DNA from: Pseudomonas citronellolis
GTDB taxonomy: Bacteria > Pseudomonadota > Gammaproteobacteria > Pseudomonadales > Pseudomonadaceae
Assembly (NCBI RefSeq): GCF_900112375.1
Contig: NZ_FOLS01000029.1
Location: 1-64,000 of the forward strand
Reading direction: 5' to 3'
DNA: 64,000 bases
Every line of letters begins with the position of its first letter. Position 1 is the first letter of the stretch. A program made the translations under genes and the position numbers. This document shows, one piece after another, positions 9,668 to 18,018 of the stretch. The notes beneath the pieces were generated by a model that was not told the DNA's origin, searched no databases, and worked only from the letters and a program-made list of their open reading frames with translations.

Positions 9668-11956
9668 ATGCAAAAGCGCACCCTCGTGGCCGGCCTCGCC
9701 GGCGCCTTGCTCGGCCTGCTGCCCCAGGCCCACGCCGACAGCGCCCGCCCGGCCGCCCTGGCCGCCGACATCCGCTGGACCGCTTACGGCGTACCGCACA
9801 TCCGCGCCACCGACGAAGGCGGCCTGGGCTTCGGCGTCGGCTACGCCTACGCCCGCGACAACGCCTGCCTGCTGGCCGACGAGATCGTCACCGCCCGCGG
9901 CGAGCGCTCGCGCTATTTCGGCGCCGAGGGCGAATCCTCGGCGCAGGTCGGCAACCTCGCCTCGGACGTCTTCTTCACCTGGCTCAACCGTCCGGAATCG
10001 GTGGAGGCCTTCCGCAAGGCCCAGTCCGCGGAAGTGACGCAACTGCTGGAAGGCTACGCGGCGGGCTTCAACCGCTTCCTGCGCGAGGCCAGCACCGACA
10101 CCACCAGTTGCCTGGGCCAGCCCTGGCTGAAGCCGATCGACAGCAGCGACCTGGTGCGCCTGACCCGCCGCCTGCTGGTGGAGGGCGGTGTCGGCCAGTT
10201 CGCCCAGGCCGTGGTGGCCGCGGCGCCGCCGGGCGCTGCCAGTGCAGCCCTGACCGGCGCGGAGGGCTTCCGCCTGGCCGAGCAGCGCCGCGAGCGCTTC
10301 CGCCTGGAACGCGGCAGCAACGCCATCGCCGTCGGCGCGGAGCGCTCGGCCAGCGGCCACGCCCTGTTGCTGGCCAACCCGCATTTCCCCTGGCAGGGCG
10401 CCATGCGCTTCTACCAGCTGCACCTGAGCATCCCCGGCAAGCTGGACGTCATGGGCGCGGCGCTGCCCGGGCTGCCAATGGTGAACATCGGCTTCAACCG
10501 GCACCTGGCCTGGACGCACACGGTGGACACCTCCAGCCACTTCACCCTCTACCGCCTGGAGCTGGACCCGCAGAACCCGCTGCACTACCGCCTGGACGGA
10601 CGCTGGCAGCCGCTGGAGAAGCGCGTGGTGAAGGTCCGGGTGCGCGGCGCCGACGGCCAGTTGCAGACGGTCGAGCACAACGTCTACGAATCGGTCTACG
10701 GCCCGGTGCTGGTCTGGCCCGGCAAGCTCGACTGGAGCGCCGGCGAAGCCTACGCCCTGCGTGACGCCAACCTGGACAACACGCGGGTGCTGCAGCAGTG
10801 GTACTCGATCAACCAGGCGCGCGACGTGGCGGACCTGCGCCACCGCGTGGAATCCCTGCAGGGCATTCCCTGGGTGAATACCCTGGCCGCCGACGAACAC
10901 GGCGACGTGCTCTACCTGAACCAGTCCGTGGTGCCCAACCTGACCCCGGGACAGCTGCAGGCCTGCGCCATTCCCGCGCTGGTCGCCGAGGGCCTGCCGG
11001 CGCTGCAGGGCAACCTCGGCCGCTGCGGCTGGAGCCGCGACCCCGGCGCGGCGCAGCCCGGCATCCAGCCGGCCACGCAGTTGCCGGCGCTGGTGCGCCG
11101 CGACTTCGTGCAGAACTCCAACGACAGCGCCTGGATGACCAACCCGGCGGCGCCGCTGGAAGGCTTCTCGCCGCTGGCCAGCCGCCAGGACCAGCCGCTG
11201 GGCCTGCGCGCCCGCTTCGCGCTGCAGGCCCTGCAGGGCAAGGGCGCTATCGATGAACCGCTGCTGCAGCGGCTGGTCACCGGCAACCACGTCTACGCCG
11301 CCGACCTGGTGCTGCCCGACCTGCTGCAACTGTGCCGCCAGGCGCAGGAAGCAGCGCTGTCGTCCGCTTGTGGCAGCCTCGCCAAATGGGACCGCAGCGC
11401 CAACCTCGACGCCGGCCCGGGCTTCGTCTACTTCCAGCGCTTCATGAGCCACTTCGACGCGCTGGAGGGCGCCTGGAAGGTGCCCTTCGACCCTGTGCGC
11501 CCGTTACAGACGCCCAGCGGCATCGCCCTGGACAAGCCGCAGGTGGCGAAACAGGTGCGCGAGGCTCTGCTGGCCGCGACGAAAGAGGTGCATGAGCTGG
11601 GGCTCGACCAGCGCCAACGCTGGGGCGAAGTGCAGGTCAGCAGCACAGCCAAGCCGCCGATCCCGATCCCCGGCGGCGACGGCCACCTGGGCATCTACAA
11701 CGCCATGCAGAGCGTGCCCCACGGCGACCATCTGGAGGTGGTGAGCGGCAGCAGCTACATCCAGCTGGTCAGCTTCACCGCCGAGGGCCCGCAGGCCAAG
11801 GGGTTGCTGGCGTTCTCCCAGGCCAGCGAGCCGCGCTCGCCGCACCACGCCGACCAGACCCGGCTGTTCTCGCGCCAGGCCTGGTCGCCACTGCCCTTCA
11901 CCGAGGCGCAGATCGACGCGGACCCCACACTCCGGGTGGTGCGCCTGGCGCAATGA
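9668..11956 (+). CDS. pvdQ: Acyl-homoserine-lactone acylase / pyoverdine maturation acylase PvdQ
   Basis: This is a 762-residue periplasmic Ntn-hydrolase. A Sec signal peptide occupies residues 1-23 (ending PQAHA). The alpha/beta junction is LERG|SNAIAVG, placing the catalytic N-terminal serine of the beta chain at residue 217, the position known for PvdQ. PvdQ removes the fatty-acyl chain from the pyoverdine precursor and also cleaves long-chain acyl-homoserine lactones. The length equals that of the P. aeruginosa enzyme. The ATG at 9668 is chosen because it begins the signal peptide. A small Fur-like gene and pvdA follow on the same strand. Confidence 0.93.
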   Translation: MQKRTLVAGLAGALLGLLPQAHADSARPAALAADIRWTAYGVPHIRATDEGGLGFGVGYAYARDNACLLADEIVTARGERSRYFGAEGESSAQVGNLASDVFFTWLNRPESVEAFRKAQSAEVTQLLEGYAAGFNRFLREASTDTTSCLGQPWLKPIDSSDLVRLTRRLLVEGGVGQFAQAVVAAAPPGAASAALTGAEGFRLAEQRRERFRLERGSNAIAVGAERSASGHALLLANPHFPWQGAMRFYQLHLSIPGKLDVMGAALPGLPMVNIGFNRHLAWTHTVDTSSHFTLYRLELDPQNPLHYRLDGRWQPLEKRVVKVRVRGADGQLQTVEHNVYESVYGPVLVWPGKLDWSAGEAYALRDANLDNTRVLQQWYSINQARDVADLRHRVESLQGIPWVNTLAADEHGDVLYLNQSVVPNLTPGQLQACAIPALVAEGLPALQGNLGRCGWSRDPGAAQPGIQPATQLPALVRRDFVQNSNDSAWMTNPAAPLEGFSPLASRQDQPLGLRARFALQALQGKGAIDEPLLQRLVTGNHVYAADLVLPDLLQLCRQAQEAALSSACGSLAKWDRSANLDAGPGFVYFQRFMSHFDALEGAWKVPFDPVRPLQTPSGIALDKPQVAKQVREALLAATKEVHELGLDQRQRWGEVQVSSTAKPPIPIPGGDGHLGIYNAMQSVPHGDHLEVVSGSSYIQLVSFTAEGPQAKGLLAFSQASEPRSPHHADQTRLFSRQAWSPLPFTEAQIDADPTLRVVRLAQ

Positions 11957-12083
11957 AAGGAGGCGGACTCCCATGATTTCCAACGAGTTTCAGGCACCTG
12001 CGGAACGGATTCGACCATGCAAGAGGAGGGCGGCGCACCCTGACCACTGGCTGCGCCCGGCCCAGGGGGACAAGGAGAAGCCA

Positions 12084-12392
12084 ATGACCCAATCCAGAGC
12101 CAGCGAGCCCGCGCGGCGGATTCTGGCCCATGCCGGCCTGCGCACCAGCCTGCCGCGGCTGGTGGTGTTGAGCGCCTTCCACGAGCAGGACGCCTACACG
12201 GTGGAAGAGCTCTACCAGCGCCTGCGCGAACCGACCAACTCCATCACCCAGGCCTGCGTGCAGAGCACCCTGCGCAGCCTGGGGCGCAGCGGCGTGCTGG
12301 TGCGCGATGCACAGCGCCGCTACCGCCTGGCGCCCTCGTTCTCGTTCTCGATGGCGCTGGACGAAGAGGGCGAGGCGCGCCGTCTGCAGTGA
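12084..12392 (+). CDS. Small Fur-like winged-helix regulator (PA2384-like)
   Basis: This 102-residue protein resembles only the DNA-binding half of Fur: LRTSLPRLVVLSAFHEQDAYTVEELYQRL, then a recognition-helix region and a wing ending LGRSGVLVRDAQRRYRL. The dimerisation and metal-binding half of Fur is missing. An AAGGAG lies seven bases before the ATG. In P. aeruginosa a similar half-Fur gene (PA2384), adjacent to pvdQ, is iron-responsive and affects iron genes; position and size match here. Whether it binds DNA or metal cannot be told from sequence. Confidence 0.78.
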   Translation: MTQSRASEPARRILAHAGLRTSLPRLVVLSAFHEQDAYTVEELYQRLREPTNSITQACVQSTLRSLGRSGVLVRDAQRRYRLAPSFSFSMALDEEGEARRLQ

Positions 12393-12437
12393 TGCGTCGC
12401 TAGAGATTCCTACAGAAAACGCTAATAGGACGCATTC

Positions 12438-12461
12438 TAAATTTCCGCAAAGCGGTCTCGT
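12438..12461 (+). promoter_or_regulatory. PvdS iron-starvation box upstream of pvdA
   Basis: CTAAAT (TAAAT at 12438-12442), exactly 16 bases, then CGT (12459-12461), about 90 bases before the pvdA ATG. It matches the PvdS promoter consensus at every defined position. Confidence 0.8.
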
Positions 12462-12551
12462 CTTTCAGAAACAAGGCGCCGATGCGGCGTCCCCATGGGC
12501 CGGCGGACCGCCACCGCGCCTCCTGGCAAACGGGCTAAGGATATTGGCAGC

Positions 12552-13874
12552 ATGAACCAGATGATCACCCCCACCTACGACGTTCTCGGCATCGGTTTCG
12601 GGCCTTCCAACCTGGCGCTGGCGATCGCGCTGCAGGAGCAGGCGCAACGCGAGGGCCTCGACTACCATGCGCTGTTCCTCGACAAGCAGGGCGACTACCG
12701 CTGGCACGGCAACACCCTGGTGGCGCAGAGCGAACTGCAGATCTCCTTCCTCAAGGACCTGGTGAGCCTGCGCAACCCCACCAGCCCCTACAGCTTCGTC
12801 AACTACCTGCACAGCCAGGGGCGCCTGGCGGACTTCATCAACCTCGGCACCTTCTACCCGTGCCGCATGGAGTTCAACGACTACCTGCGCTGGGTCGCCC
12901 GGCACTTCGCCGAGCAGGCCCGCTACGGCGAGGAGGTGCAGCACGTGGAGCCGGTCGCCGGCGCCCACGGCATCGACCTGCTCAAGGTGGTCTCGCGTGA
13001 CGCCGAAGGCCACGAGAACTACCGCCTGGCACGCTCCATCGTCCTCAGCACCGGCGGCACGCCGCGCATCCCGCAAGCCTTCGCCAGCCTGCGCGGCGAT
13101 GCGCGGGTGTTCCACCATGCGCGCTACCTGGAGCGCATGGCCGAGCAGCCCTGCGTGCGCCACGAGCCGATGCGCATCGCCGTGGTCGGCGGCGGGCAGA
13201 GCGCCGCCGAGGCCTTCATCGACCTCAACGACAGCTACCCCTCGGTACAGGTCGACATGATCCTGCGCGCCGCCGTGCTCAAGCCGGCTGACGATAGCCC
13301 CTTCGTCAACGAAATCTTCGCGCCCGACTACACCGACCTGGTGTTCCAGGAGCCGGAAAGCGAGCGCGAGAAGCTGATCGCCGAATATCACAACACCAAC
13401 TACTCGGTGGTGGACCTCGACCTGATCGAGCGCATCTACGCCATCTTCTACCGCCAGAAGGTCTCCGGGCAGGCCCGCCACGGCTTCCTCTGCCGCCGCC
13501 ACGTCGAAGGCGTGCGCGCCGACGCCGCCGGCGTGCACCTGAGCCTGCGCGACAGCGCCACCGGAGAGGTGGGACAGAAGCAGTACGACGCGGTGATACT
13601 GGCCACCGGCTACGAGCGCAACTCGCACCGCGAACTGCTGGCGCCGCTGCAGGCGCACCTGGGCGACTTCCGCGTCGACCGCGACTACCGCCTGCAGACC
13701 GACGCGCAACTGCGCGCGCCCATCTACTTGCAGGGCTTCAGCCAGGCCAGCCACGGCCTCAGCGACACCCTGCTGTCGGTCCTGCCGGCCCGCGCCGAGG
13801 AGATTTCCACGTCGCTGTTCCGGCACCTGCAGGCGCAGCCGGCAGCTCGCACAGTCGCCGCCGAGACCGCCTGA
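12552..13874 (+). CDS. pvdA: L-ornithine N5-monooxygenase PvdA
   Basis: This 440-residue flavoprotein hydroxylates ornithine at N5, the first step toward the hydroxamate ligands of pyoverdine. It has the FAD motif GIGFGPSNLA (residues 11-20), the NADPH motif VVGGGQSAAE (near residue 212) and the C-terminal ATGYERN motif of this class. The ATG before NQMITPTYDV is used, giving nearly the length of P. aeruginosa PvdA (443). A hydroxyornithine acetyltransferase gene follows after 57 bases on the same strand, so the two enzymes would act in sequence. Confidence 0.94.
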   Translation: MNQMITPTYDVLGIGFGPSNLALAIALQEQAQREGLDYHALFLDKQGDYRWHGNTLVAQSELQISFLKDLVSLRNPTSPYSFVNYLHSQGRLADFINLGTFYPCRMEFNDYLRWVARHFAEQARYGEEVQHVEPVAGAHGIDLLKVVSRDAEGHENYRLARSIVLSTGGTPRIPQAFASLRGDARVFHHARYLERMAEQPCVRHEPMRIAVVGGGQSAAEAFIDLNDSYPSVQVDMILRAAVLKPADDSPFVNEIFAPDYTDLVFQEPESEREKLIAEYHNTNYSVVDLDLIERIYAIFYRQKVSGQARHGFLCRRHVEGVRADAAGVHLSLRDSATGEVGQKQYDAVILATGYERNSHRELLAPLQAHLGDFRVDRDYRLQTDAQLRAPIYLQGFSQASHGLSDTLLSVLPARAEEISTSLFRHLQAQPAARTVAAETA

Positions 13875-13931
13875 GCCCATGGGCCCGTTGCCGCCCCCAT
13901 CGGGGCGGCGCCTCCAAGCGAGAGTATCCGC

Positions 13932-14924
13932 ATGTCCAGTCCGCTTCCCGAATCCATCCTGCCACTACCCGACGGCCGCCAATTGAGTGCCGAGACGCAG
14001 GGGCGACGCCTGACGCTGTCCCTCGATGGCGCGGGGCTGCTTGCCCTGGAAAGCGATGGCCATACCTGGCAGCTGCTGTCCGAGGTGTCACCCTTCGCGC
14101 TCTGGGCCTTCGCCTACTGGTGCTTCGCCCATGACGAACAGCGCCAGGTAATCCTCCTGCAAGGCGCCGGCTGCCCGGCGCAGGCCTACGCCGAAGGGCT
14201 GCTCAGCCGCACCGGCGACGGCCTGGCGCAAGTGGAGCGCAGCGCCTTCTGGCAACTGCCGCAGCCCTGGTTGCGCCAGCCCCTTGAGGTGGCGTTCCCC
14301 CAGGTGTTCCGCATGGACGCCGGCAAGCGCCACCCGCTGCGCCCGCCCAAGCCTGAAGGCGAGGTCTACCGGCGCTTCGATGCCCGCCTGGGAAGCTGGA
14401 TATCCCTGCGCACCCTGGATATCGACGCCGACCTGGAACGCTTCAACCGCTGGCAGAATCACCCGCGCGTGCTGGAGTTCTGGCAGGAGGGCGGCAGCCT
14501 CGCGCAGCACCGGGCCTACCTGGAAAAGCTCGCGCTCGCCCCTCACGCGCTGACGCTGATCGGCTGCTTCGACGACCAGCCCTTCGCCTATTTCGAGGCC
14601 TACTGGGCCAAGGAAGACCGCATCGCACCGTTCTACGCAGCGGACGACTATGACCGCGGCATCCACATGCTGGTGGGCGAAGACAGCCAGCGCGGCCCGC
14701 ACAAGGTACAGAGCTGGCTGGATGCCCTGGTCCACTACCTGCTGCTGGACGAACCGCGCACCCAGCGCATCGTTGCCGAGCCCCGCGCGGACAACGCGCG
14801 CATGATCGGCCACATGCAGCGCCTGGGCTTCTGGCGCGAAAAGGAATTCGACTTCCCGCACAAACGCGCGGCGCTGATGGTGCAGAGCCGGGAAAGCTTC
14901 TTCGAGCGCTGCGCGCTGCGCTGA
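13932..14924 (+). CDS. Siderophore GNAT-type acetyltransferase (AlcB/PvdYII-like)
   Basis: This 330-residue protein has the IucB/AlcB-type domain in its C-terminal half: WQNHPRVLEFW, QPFAYFEAYWAKED, then DDYDRGIHMLVGE and a final acetyl-CoA-binding region, RIVAEPRADNARMIGHM. The family acetylates or acylates hydroxylamines such as N5-hydroxyornithine and N6-hydroxylysine. Next to pvdA it most likely makes acetyl-hydroxyornithine, the role proposed for PvdYII, whereas P. aeruginosa PAO1 uses the formyltransferase PvdF. Acyl specificity is inferred from context only. Confidence 0.8.
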   Translation: MSSPLPESILPLPDGRQLSAETQGRRLTLSLDGAGLLALESDGHTWQLLSEVSPFALWAFAYWCFAHDEQRQVILLQGAGCPAQAYAEGLLSRTGDGLAQVERSAFWQLPQPWLRQPLEVAFPQVFRMDAGKRHPLRPPKPEGEVYRRFDARLGSWISLRTLDIDADLERFNRWQNHPRVLEFWQEGGSLAQHRAYLEKLALAPHALTLIGCFDDQPFAYFEAYWAKEDRIAPFYAADDYDRGIHMLVGEDSQRGPHKVQSWLDALVHYLLLDEPRTQRIVAEPRADNARMIGHMQRLGFWREKEFDFPHKRAALMVQSRESFFERCALR

Positions 14925-14930
14925 CCGCCT

Positions 14931-14966
14931 CAGCCCCGGGGGCGCTCCAGGCGGGGGCCTGCTTTT
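14931..14966 (+). terminator. Possible terminator after the acetyltransferase gene
   Basis: GCCCC and GGGGC arms sit seven bases past the stop codon and are followed by CTGCTTTTC. The stem is short and GC-rich. Confidence 0.4.
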
Positions 14967-15027
14967 CTACGGGGCTACGGATTTACGACGGTGTTGAGGC
15001 AGAGGTTAAAGAGCACCCTCACCCCAG

Positions 15028-15051
15028 CCCTCTCCCGCAAGCGGGAGAGGG
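15028..15051. repeat. GC-rich palindrome (CCCTCTCCCGC / GCGGGAGAGGG)
   Basis: Two perfect 11-base arms with an AA loop, preceded by CACCCTCACCCCAGC. This is a widespread intergenic repeat type in pseudomonads and related bacteria, and could also act as a hairpin terminator. Confidence 0.6.
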
Positions 15052-15106
15052 GCCATTCGTGCCACCGGCGTGCCACCGGGGTGTCCGGCGGGGGCGTTGA
15101 ATCCAA

Positions 15107-15308
15107 TCGCGGACAAAGTCCGCTCCTACGCCCTCCGGCAAACATCAGACCTGTAGGATGGCGTTGAGCGAAGCGATACCCATCACCACGACCGCATGGG
15201 TTTCGCCAAGGCTCAACCCATCCGTTGAGGCGCGCCTTGGCGCAGCCGGCAAGACAGTTGCTCCTACGCCCGTGCTTCCTGGAACCGTAGGAGCGGACTC
15301 TGTCCGCG
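15107..15308. repeat. REP doublet (REPIN-like) with an inner imperfect palindrome
   Basis: Two copies of a REP-like unit lie in opposite orientation: GCGGAC-AAA-GTCCGC followed by TCCTAC (15109-15129), and GTAGGA before GCGGAC-TCT-GTCCGC (15287-15307). Between them is a second imperfect inverted repeat, GTAGGATGGCGTTGAGC (15153-15169) against GGCTCAACCCATCC (15210-15223). Such mobile repeats fill intergenic gaps in Pseudomonas. The whole 14925-15492 gap holds these repeats and the receptor terminator, and I see no gene in it. Confidence 0.65.
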
Positions 15309-15415
15309 ATTCGGCGGATAACGCCGTAGGCGTTATGCGCCCTACGGATTTCCAGAGAAACATCCGAGCACTCGGAGCGGCGTGCTACACCAAGCCCTCA
15401 ACCCCACCCCACATG

Positions 15416-15453
15416 AAAATGCCGTTCCCCTCATAAAGAGAAACGGCATTCTT
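15416..15453 (-). terminator. Terminator of the first TonB receptor gene
   Basis: AATGCCGTT and AACGGCATT arms (nine perfect pairs) enclose a 15-base loop, and the stem is followed by TTTTC on the minus strand, 40 bases past the receptor stop. Confidence 0.7.
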
Positions 15454-15492
15454 CCTTGACTGAACAGCGTCCAGAGCTTTGTCGTTCGCCGC

Positions 15493-17919
15493 TCAGAACT
15501 TGTAGTTCAAGGTGGCCAGGACGTTGCGGGGGGCGCCCCAGATGCCCTGGCCGTACCAGTTCACCGCGGTCTGGTACTTCTCGTCGAACAGGTTGTTGAC
15601 GTTCAGCTGCGCCGAGATCTGCGGGGTGATGTCGTAGCGGGCCATCAGGTTGGCGACCAGGTAGTCGGACTGCTCCTGGCGCTGGCCCTGGGGACCCACG
15701 CCGTCGTAGTAGATGCGGCTCTGCCAGTTGGCGCCGCCGCCCACCGTCAGCTGCTTCCATTGCCCCGGCAGGCGGTAGGTGGTGAACAGGCGTGCCATGG
15801 TGCGCGGCAGCTGGGTGTTCACGTCATTGTCGTCGGAGTCCTTGGCGCTGTAGTGGGTGGCGAAGAAGAAGGCGTTCCAGTTCTCGGTGAGGGCGCCGGA
15901 CAGTTCGAACTCCACGCCCTTGGAGGTGGCGCCGTCGGTGGCGTAGTAGGCCGGGCTGTCGGGGTTGCCGGGCACGGAGTAGCCGACGTCCTGCTGGCCG
16001 AGGTTGTCCTGGACGATCCGGAAGGCGGCCAGGGAGGCGTTCAGCCTGCCGTCGAGGAATTCGCCCTTGATGCCGGCCTCGTAGGCGTCGCCGGTGACCG
16101 GGTCGAGCCAGCCGCCGTTGCGGTCGCGGTAGTCCTGGAAGTTGAAGATGCTGGTGTAGCTGGCGTACAGCGAGTAGTTCTGGTTCAGGTCGTAGACCAG
16201 GCCGGCGTAGGGGATGAACTTGTGGTCGCTGTAGTCGTACTCGCCCGAGGAGGCCCAGCCGGCGCCTTCGCGGTCGTACTGGGTGAAGCGGCCGCCGAGG
16301 ATCAGCTTCAGCGGGTCGGCCAGGGACAGGCGCAGGGCGGCGTAGCCGGCCTTCTGCTTGGTGTGGTTGCGCTCGGAGAGTTCGCGGTTCTCGTAGTCCC
16401 ACTCCGGTTCCGCCACGTGGCCGAAGTCGTACACGCTGACCGGGGATTGCCAGGGCGTCTTGTTGCCGATCCAGTCGAACGAGTACTTGTGGTCGAAGTA
16501 GGTGGCGCCGACCACGGCCTCGTGGGTGCGGCCGAACAGTTCGAACGGGCCGGACAGGCGCAGGTCGGTGCTCTGCTGCTTGCGCTCGCCGGGGAAGCGC
16601 GACTGCGAGGGTTCGGCGTCGATCAGGCCGGTCTCCGGGTCGGGAAAGCCCCAGTTGAAGATACGTGCGTTGTCCACCTCGTTGCGGTTGTGCATGACGC
16701 GGAACTGCGCCTGCCAGTCGTTATCGAAGCGGTGCTCGAGGTTGGCGAAGAAGTTCTTGACCTCGACTTCCTCGGTGTTCCACTTCGGCGCGATGCTGAA
16801 CGAGCGACTGTAGTGGGTCTTCGAGCCGTCGCTGTTCCACAGCGGCACGCCGCCGTAGGTCAGGCCGTCGGCGTCGGACTTCTGGTAGCTGGCGCCCAGG
16901 CTCAGGGTGGTGGCGTCGGTCAGGTCCACGTCGACCACGCCGTAGATCACGTGGCCCTCGCGGGAATAGCGGTCGAAGAAGTTCTTCTTGTCCTGGTAGG
17001 CGCCCACCAGGCGGCCGCGCACGTTGCCGGTGGGCGTCAGCGGGCCGGACAGGTCCAGGGTGCTGCGGTAGTTGTCCCAGGAGCCGGCGCTGACCTGCGC
17101 CTCGCCGCGGAATTCCTTGCTGTCGGCGCGCTTGCGCACCAGGTTGACCGAGGCCGAGGGTTCGCCGGCGCCGGTGAGCAGGCCGGTGGCGCCGCGGACG
17201 ATCTCGATGCGGTCGTAGATGATGGCGTCCAGCTCGGACTCGCCCGCGGCGTAGTTGCTCTTGTAGTAGCTGGAAATTCCGTCGTACTGCAGGTCGTTGA
17301 TGAAGAAGCCGCGCGAGGCGAAGACGGTGCGCTCGCTGTCCAGCTGCGGCGCGGAGATGCCCGGCGCGTTGGCCAGCACGTCGCCGAGGGTGGTCATGTT
17401 CTGGTCGTCCATCCGCTGGCGGGTGATGACGCTCACCGACTGCGGTGTCTCGCGCGTCGACAGCGGCAGGCCGGTGGCGGAGGCGGTGGCGCCGGTGGTG
17501 TAGGAGCCGGTGCCTTCGGTGGTGGTGCCCAGGGGGCTGGAGATGACCTGGGTAACGCCCAGGTTTACCGGCTCTTCCGAGACCGGCTTCATGGTGTAGC
17601 GGCCGTCGCTGTCCTGCTCGGCCTGCAGGCCGGAGCCATCGAGGAGCCGTTGCAGGGCTTGCTGCACGCTGTAGCGGCCGTCCAGGCCGTGGCTCACGCG
17701 GCCGTCGGTCAGCGCCGGGTCGAAGGAGATCAGGACCTTGGCTTCGGTGGCGAAGCGCGTCAGCACTGCGCCCAGGTCGCCTTTGCCGATGTGGTATTCG
17801 CGCACGTCGGCGCCATCGGGTTCGGCCTGGGCGGGGACGCCCAGGCCCAGTACGGCGGAAAACAGCAGCGCCTGGGCCAGCGCCAGGGGGAGGGGACGTG
17901 GGGCGAAGGGTGCTCTCAT
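15493..17919 (-). CDS. TonB-dependent siderophore receptor with signalling domain (FpvA type)
   Basis: This 808-residue outer-membrane transducer has a signal peptide to about residue 32 (GVPAQA), a secretin/TonB N-terminal signalling domain (residues 35-115, YHIGKGDLGAVLTRFATEA), then the plug with RETPQSVSVITRQRMDDQN and IEIVRGATGLL, and a beta-barrel ending in NYKF. The signalling domain means that ligand binding is relayed to an anti-sigma factor. The matching FecR and ECF sigma genes lie just upstream on the same strand. Its closeness to pyoverdine genes suggests a ferric-pyoverdine or related hydroxamate ligand, but specificity cannot be read from sequence alone. Confidence 0.88.
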   Translation of the reverse strand: MRAPFAPRPLPLALAQALLFSAVLGLGVPAQAEPDGADVREYHIGKGDLGAVLTRFATEAKVLISFDPALTDGRVSHGLDGRYSVQQALQRLLDGSGLQAEQDSDGRYTMKPVSEEPVNLGVTQVISSPLGTTTEGTGSYTTGATASATGLPLSTRETPQSVSVITRQRMDDQNMTTLGDVLANAPGISAPQLDSERTVFASRGFFINDLQYDGISSYYKSNYAAGESELDAIIYDRIEIVRGATGLLTGAGEPSASVNLVRKRADSKEFRGEAQVSAGSWDNYRSTLDLSGPLTPTGNVRGRLVGAYQDKKNFFDRYSREGHVIYGVVDVDLTDATTLSLGASYQKSDADGLTYGGVPLWNSDGSKTHYSRSFSIAPKWNTEEVEVKNFFANLEHRFDNDWQAQFRVMHNRNEVDNARIFNWGFPDPETGLIDAEPSQSRFPGERKQQSTDLRLSGPFELFGRTHEAVVGATYFDHKYSFDWIGNKTPWQSPVSVYDFGHVAEPEWDYENRELSERNHTKQKAGYAALRLSLADPLKLILGGRFTQYDREGAGWASSGEYDYSDHKFIPYAGLVYDLNQNYSLYASYTSIFNFQDYRDRNGGWLDPVTGDAYEAGIKGEFLDGRLNASLAAFRIVQDNLGQQDVGYSVPGNPDSPAYYATDGATSKGVEFELSGALTENWNAFFFATHYSAKDSDDNDVNTQLPRTMARLFTTYRLPGQWKQLTVGGGANWQSRIYYDGVGPQGQRQEQSDYLVANLMARYDITPQISAQLNVNNLFDEKYQTAVNWYGQGIWGAPRNVLATLNYKF

Positions 17920-18018
17920 GGTGGTGTCGTGCTCTTCCAGGTTGGCAGTGGGGCGTTTGCCCTCTGCTTGATGAGTCGAAGGAGCACGGGGAAACCTATC
18001 AGCGGCCCGCAGAAATTT

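Noticed and set aside
9358-9771. A minus-strand frame upstream of fpvR as a missing fpvI
   Set aside because: Its translation has no sigma region 2 or 4 motifs and it overlaps the start of pvdQ.
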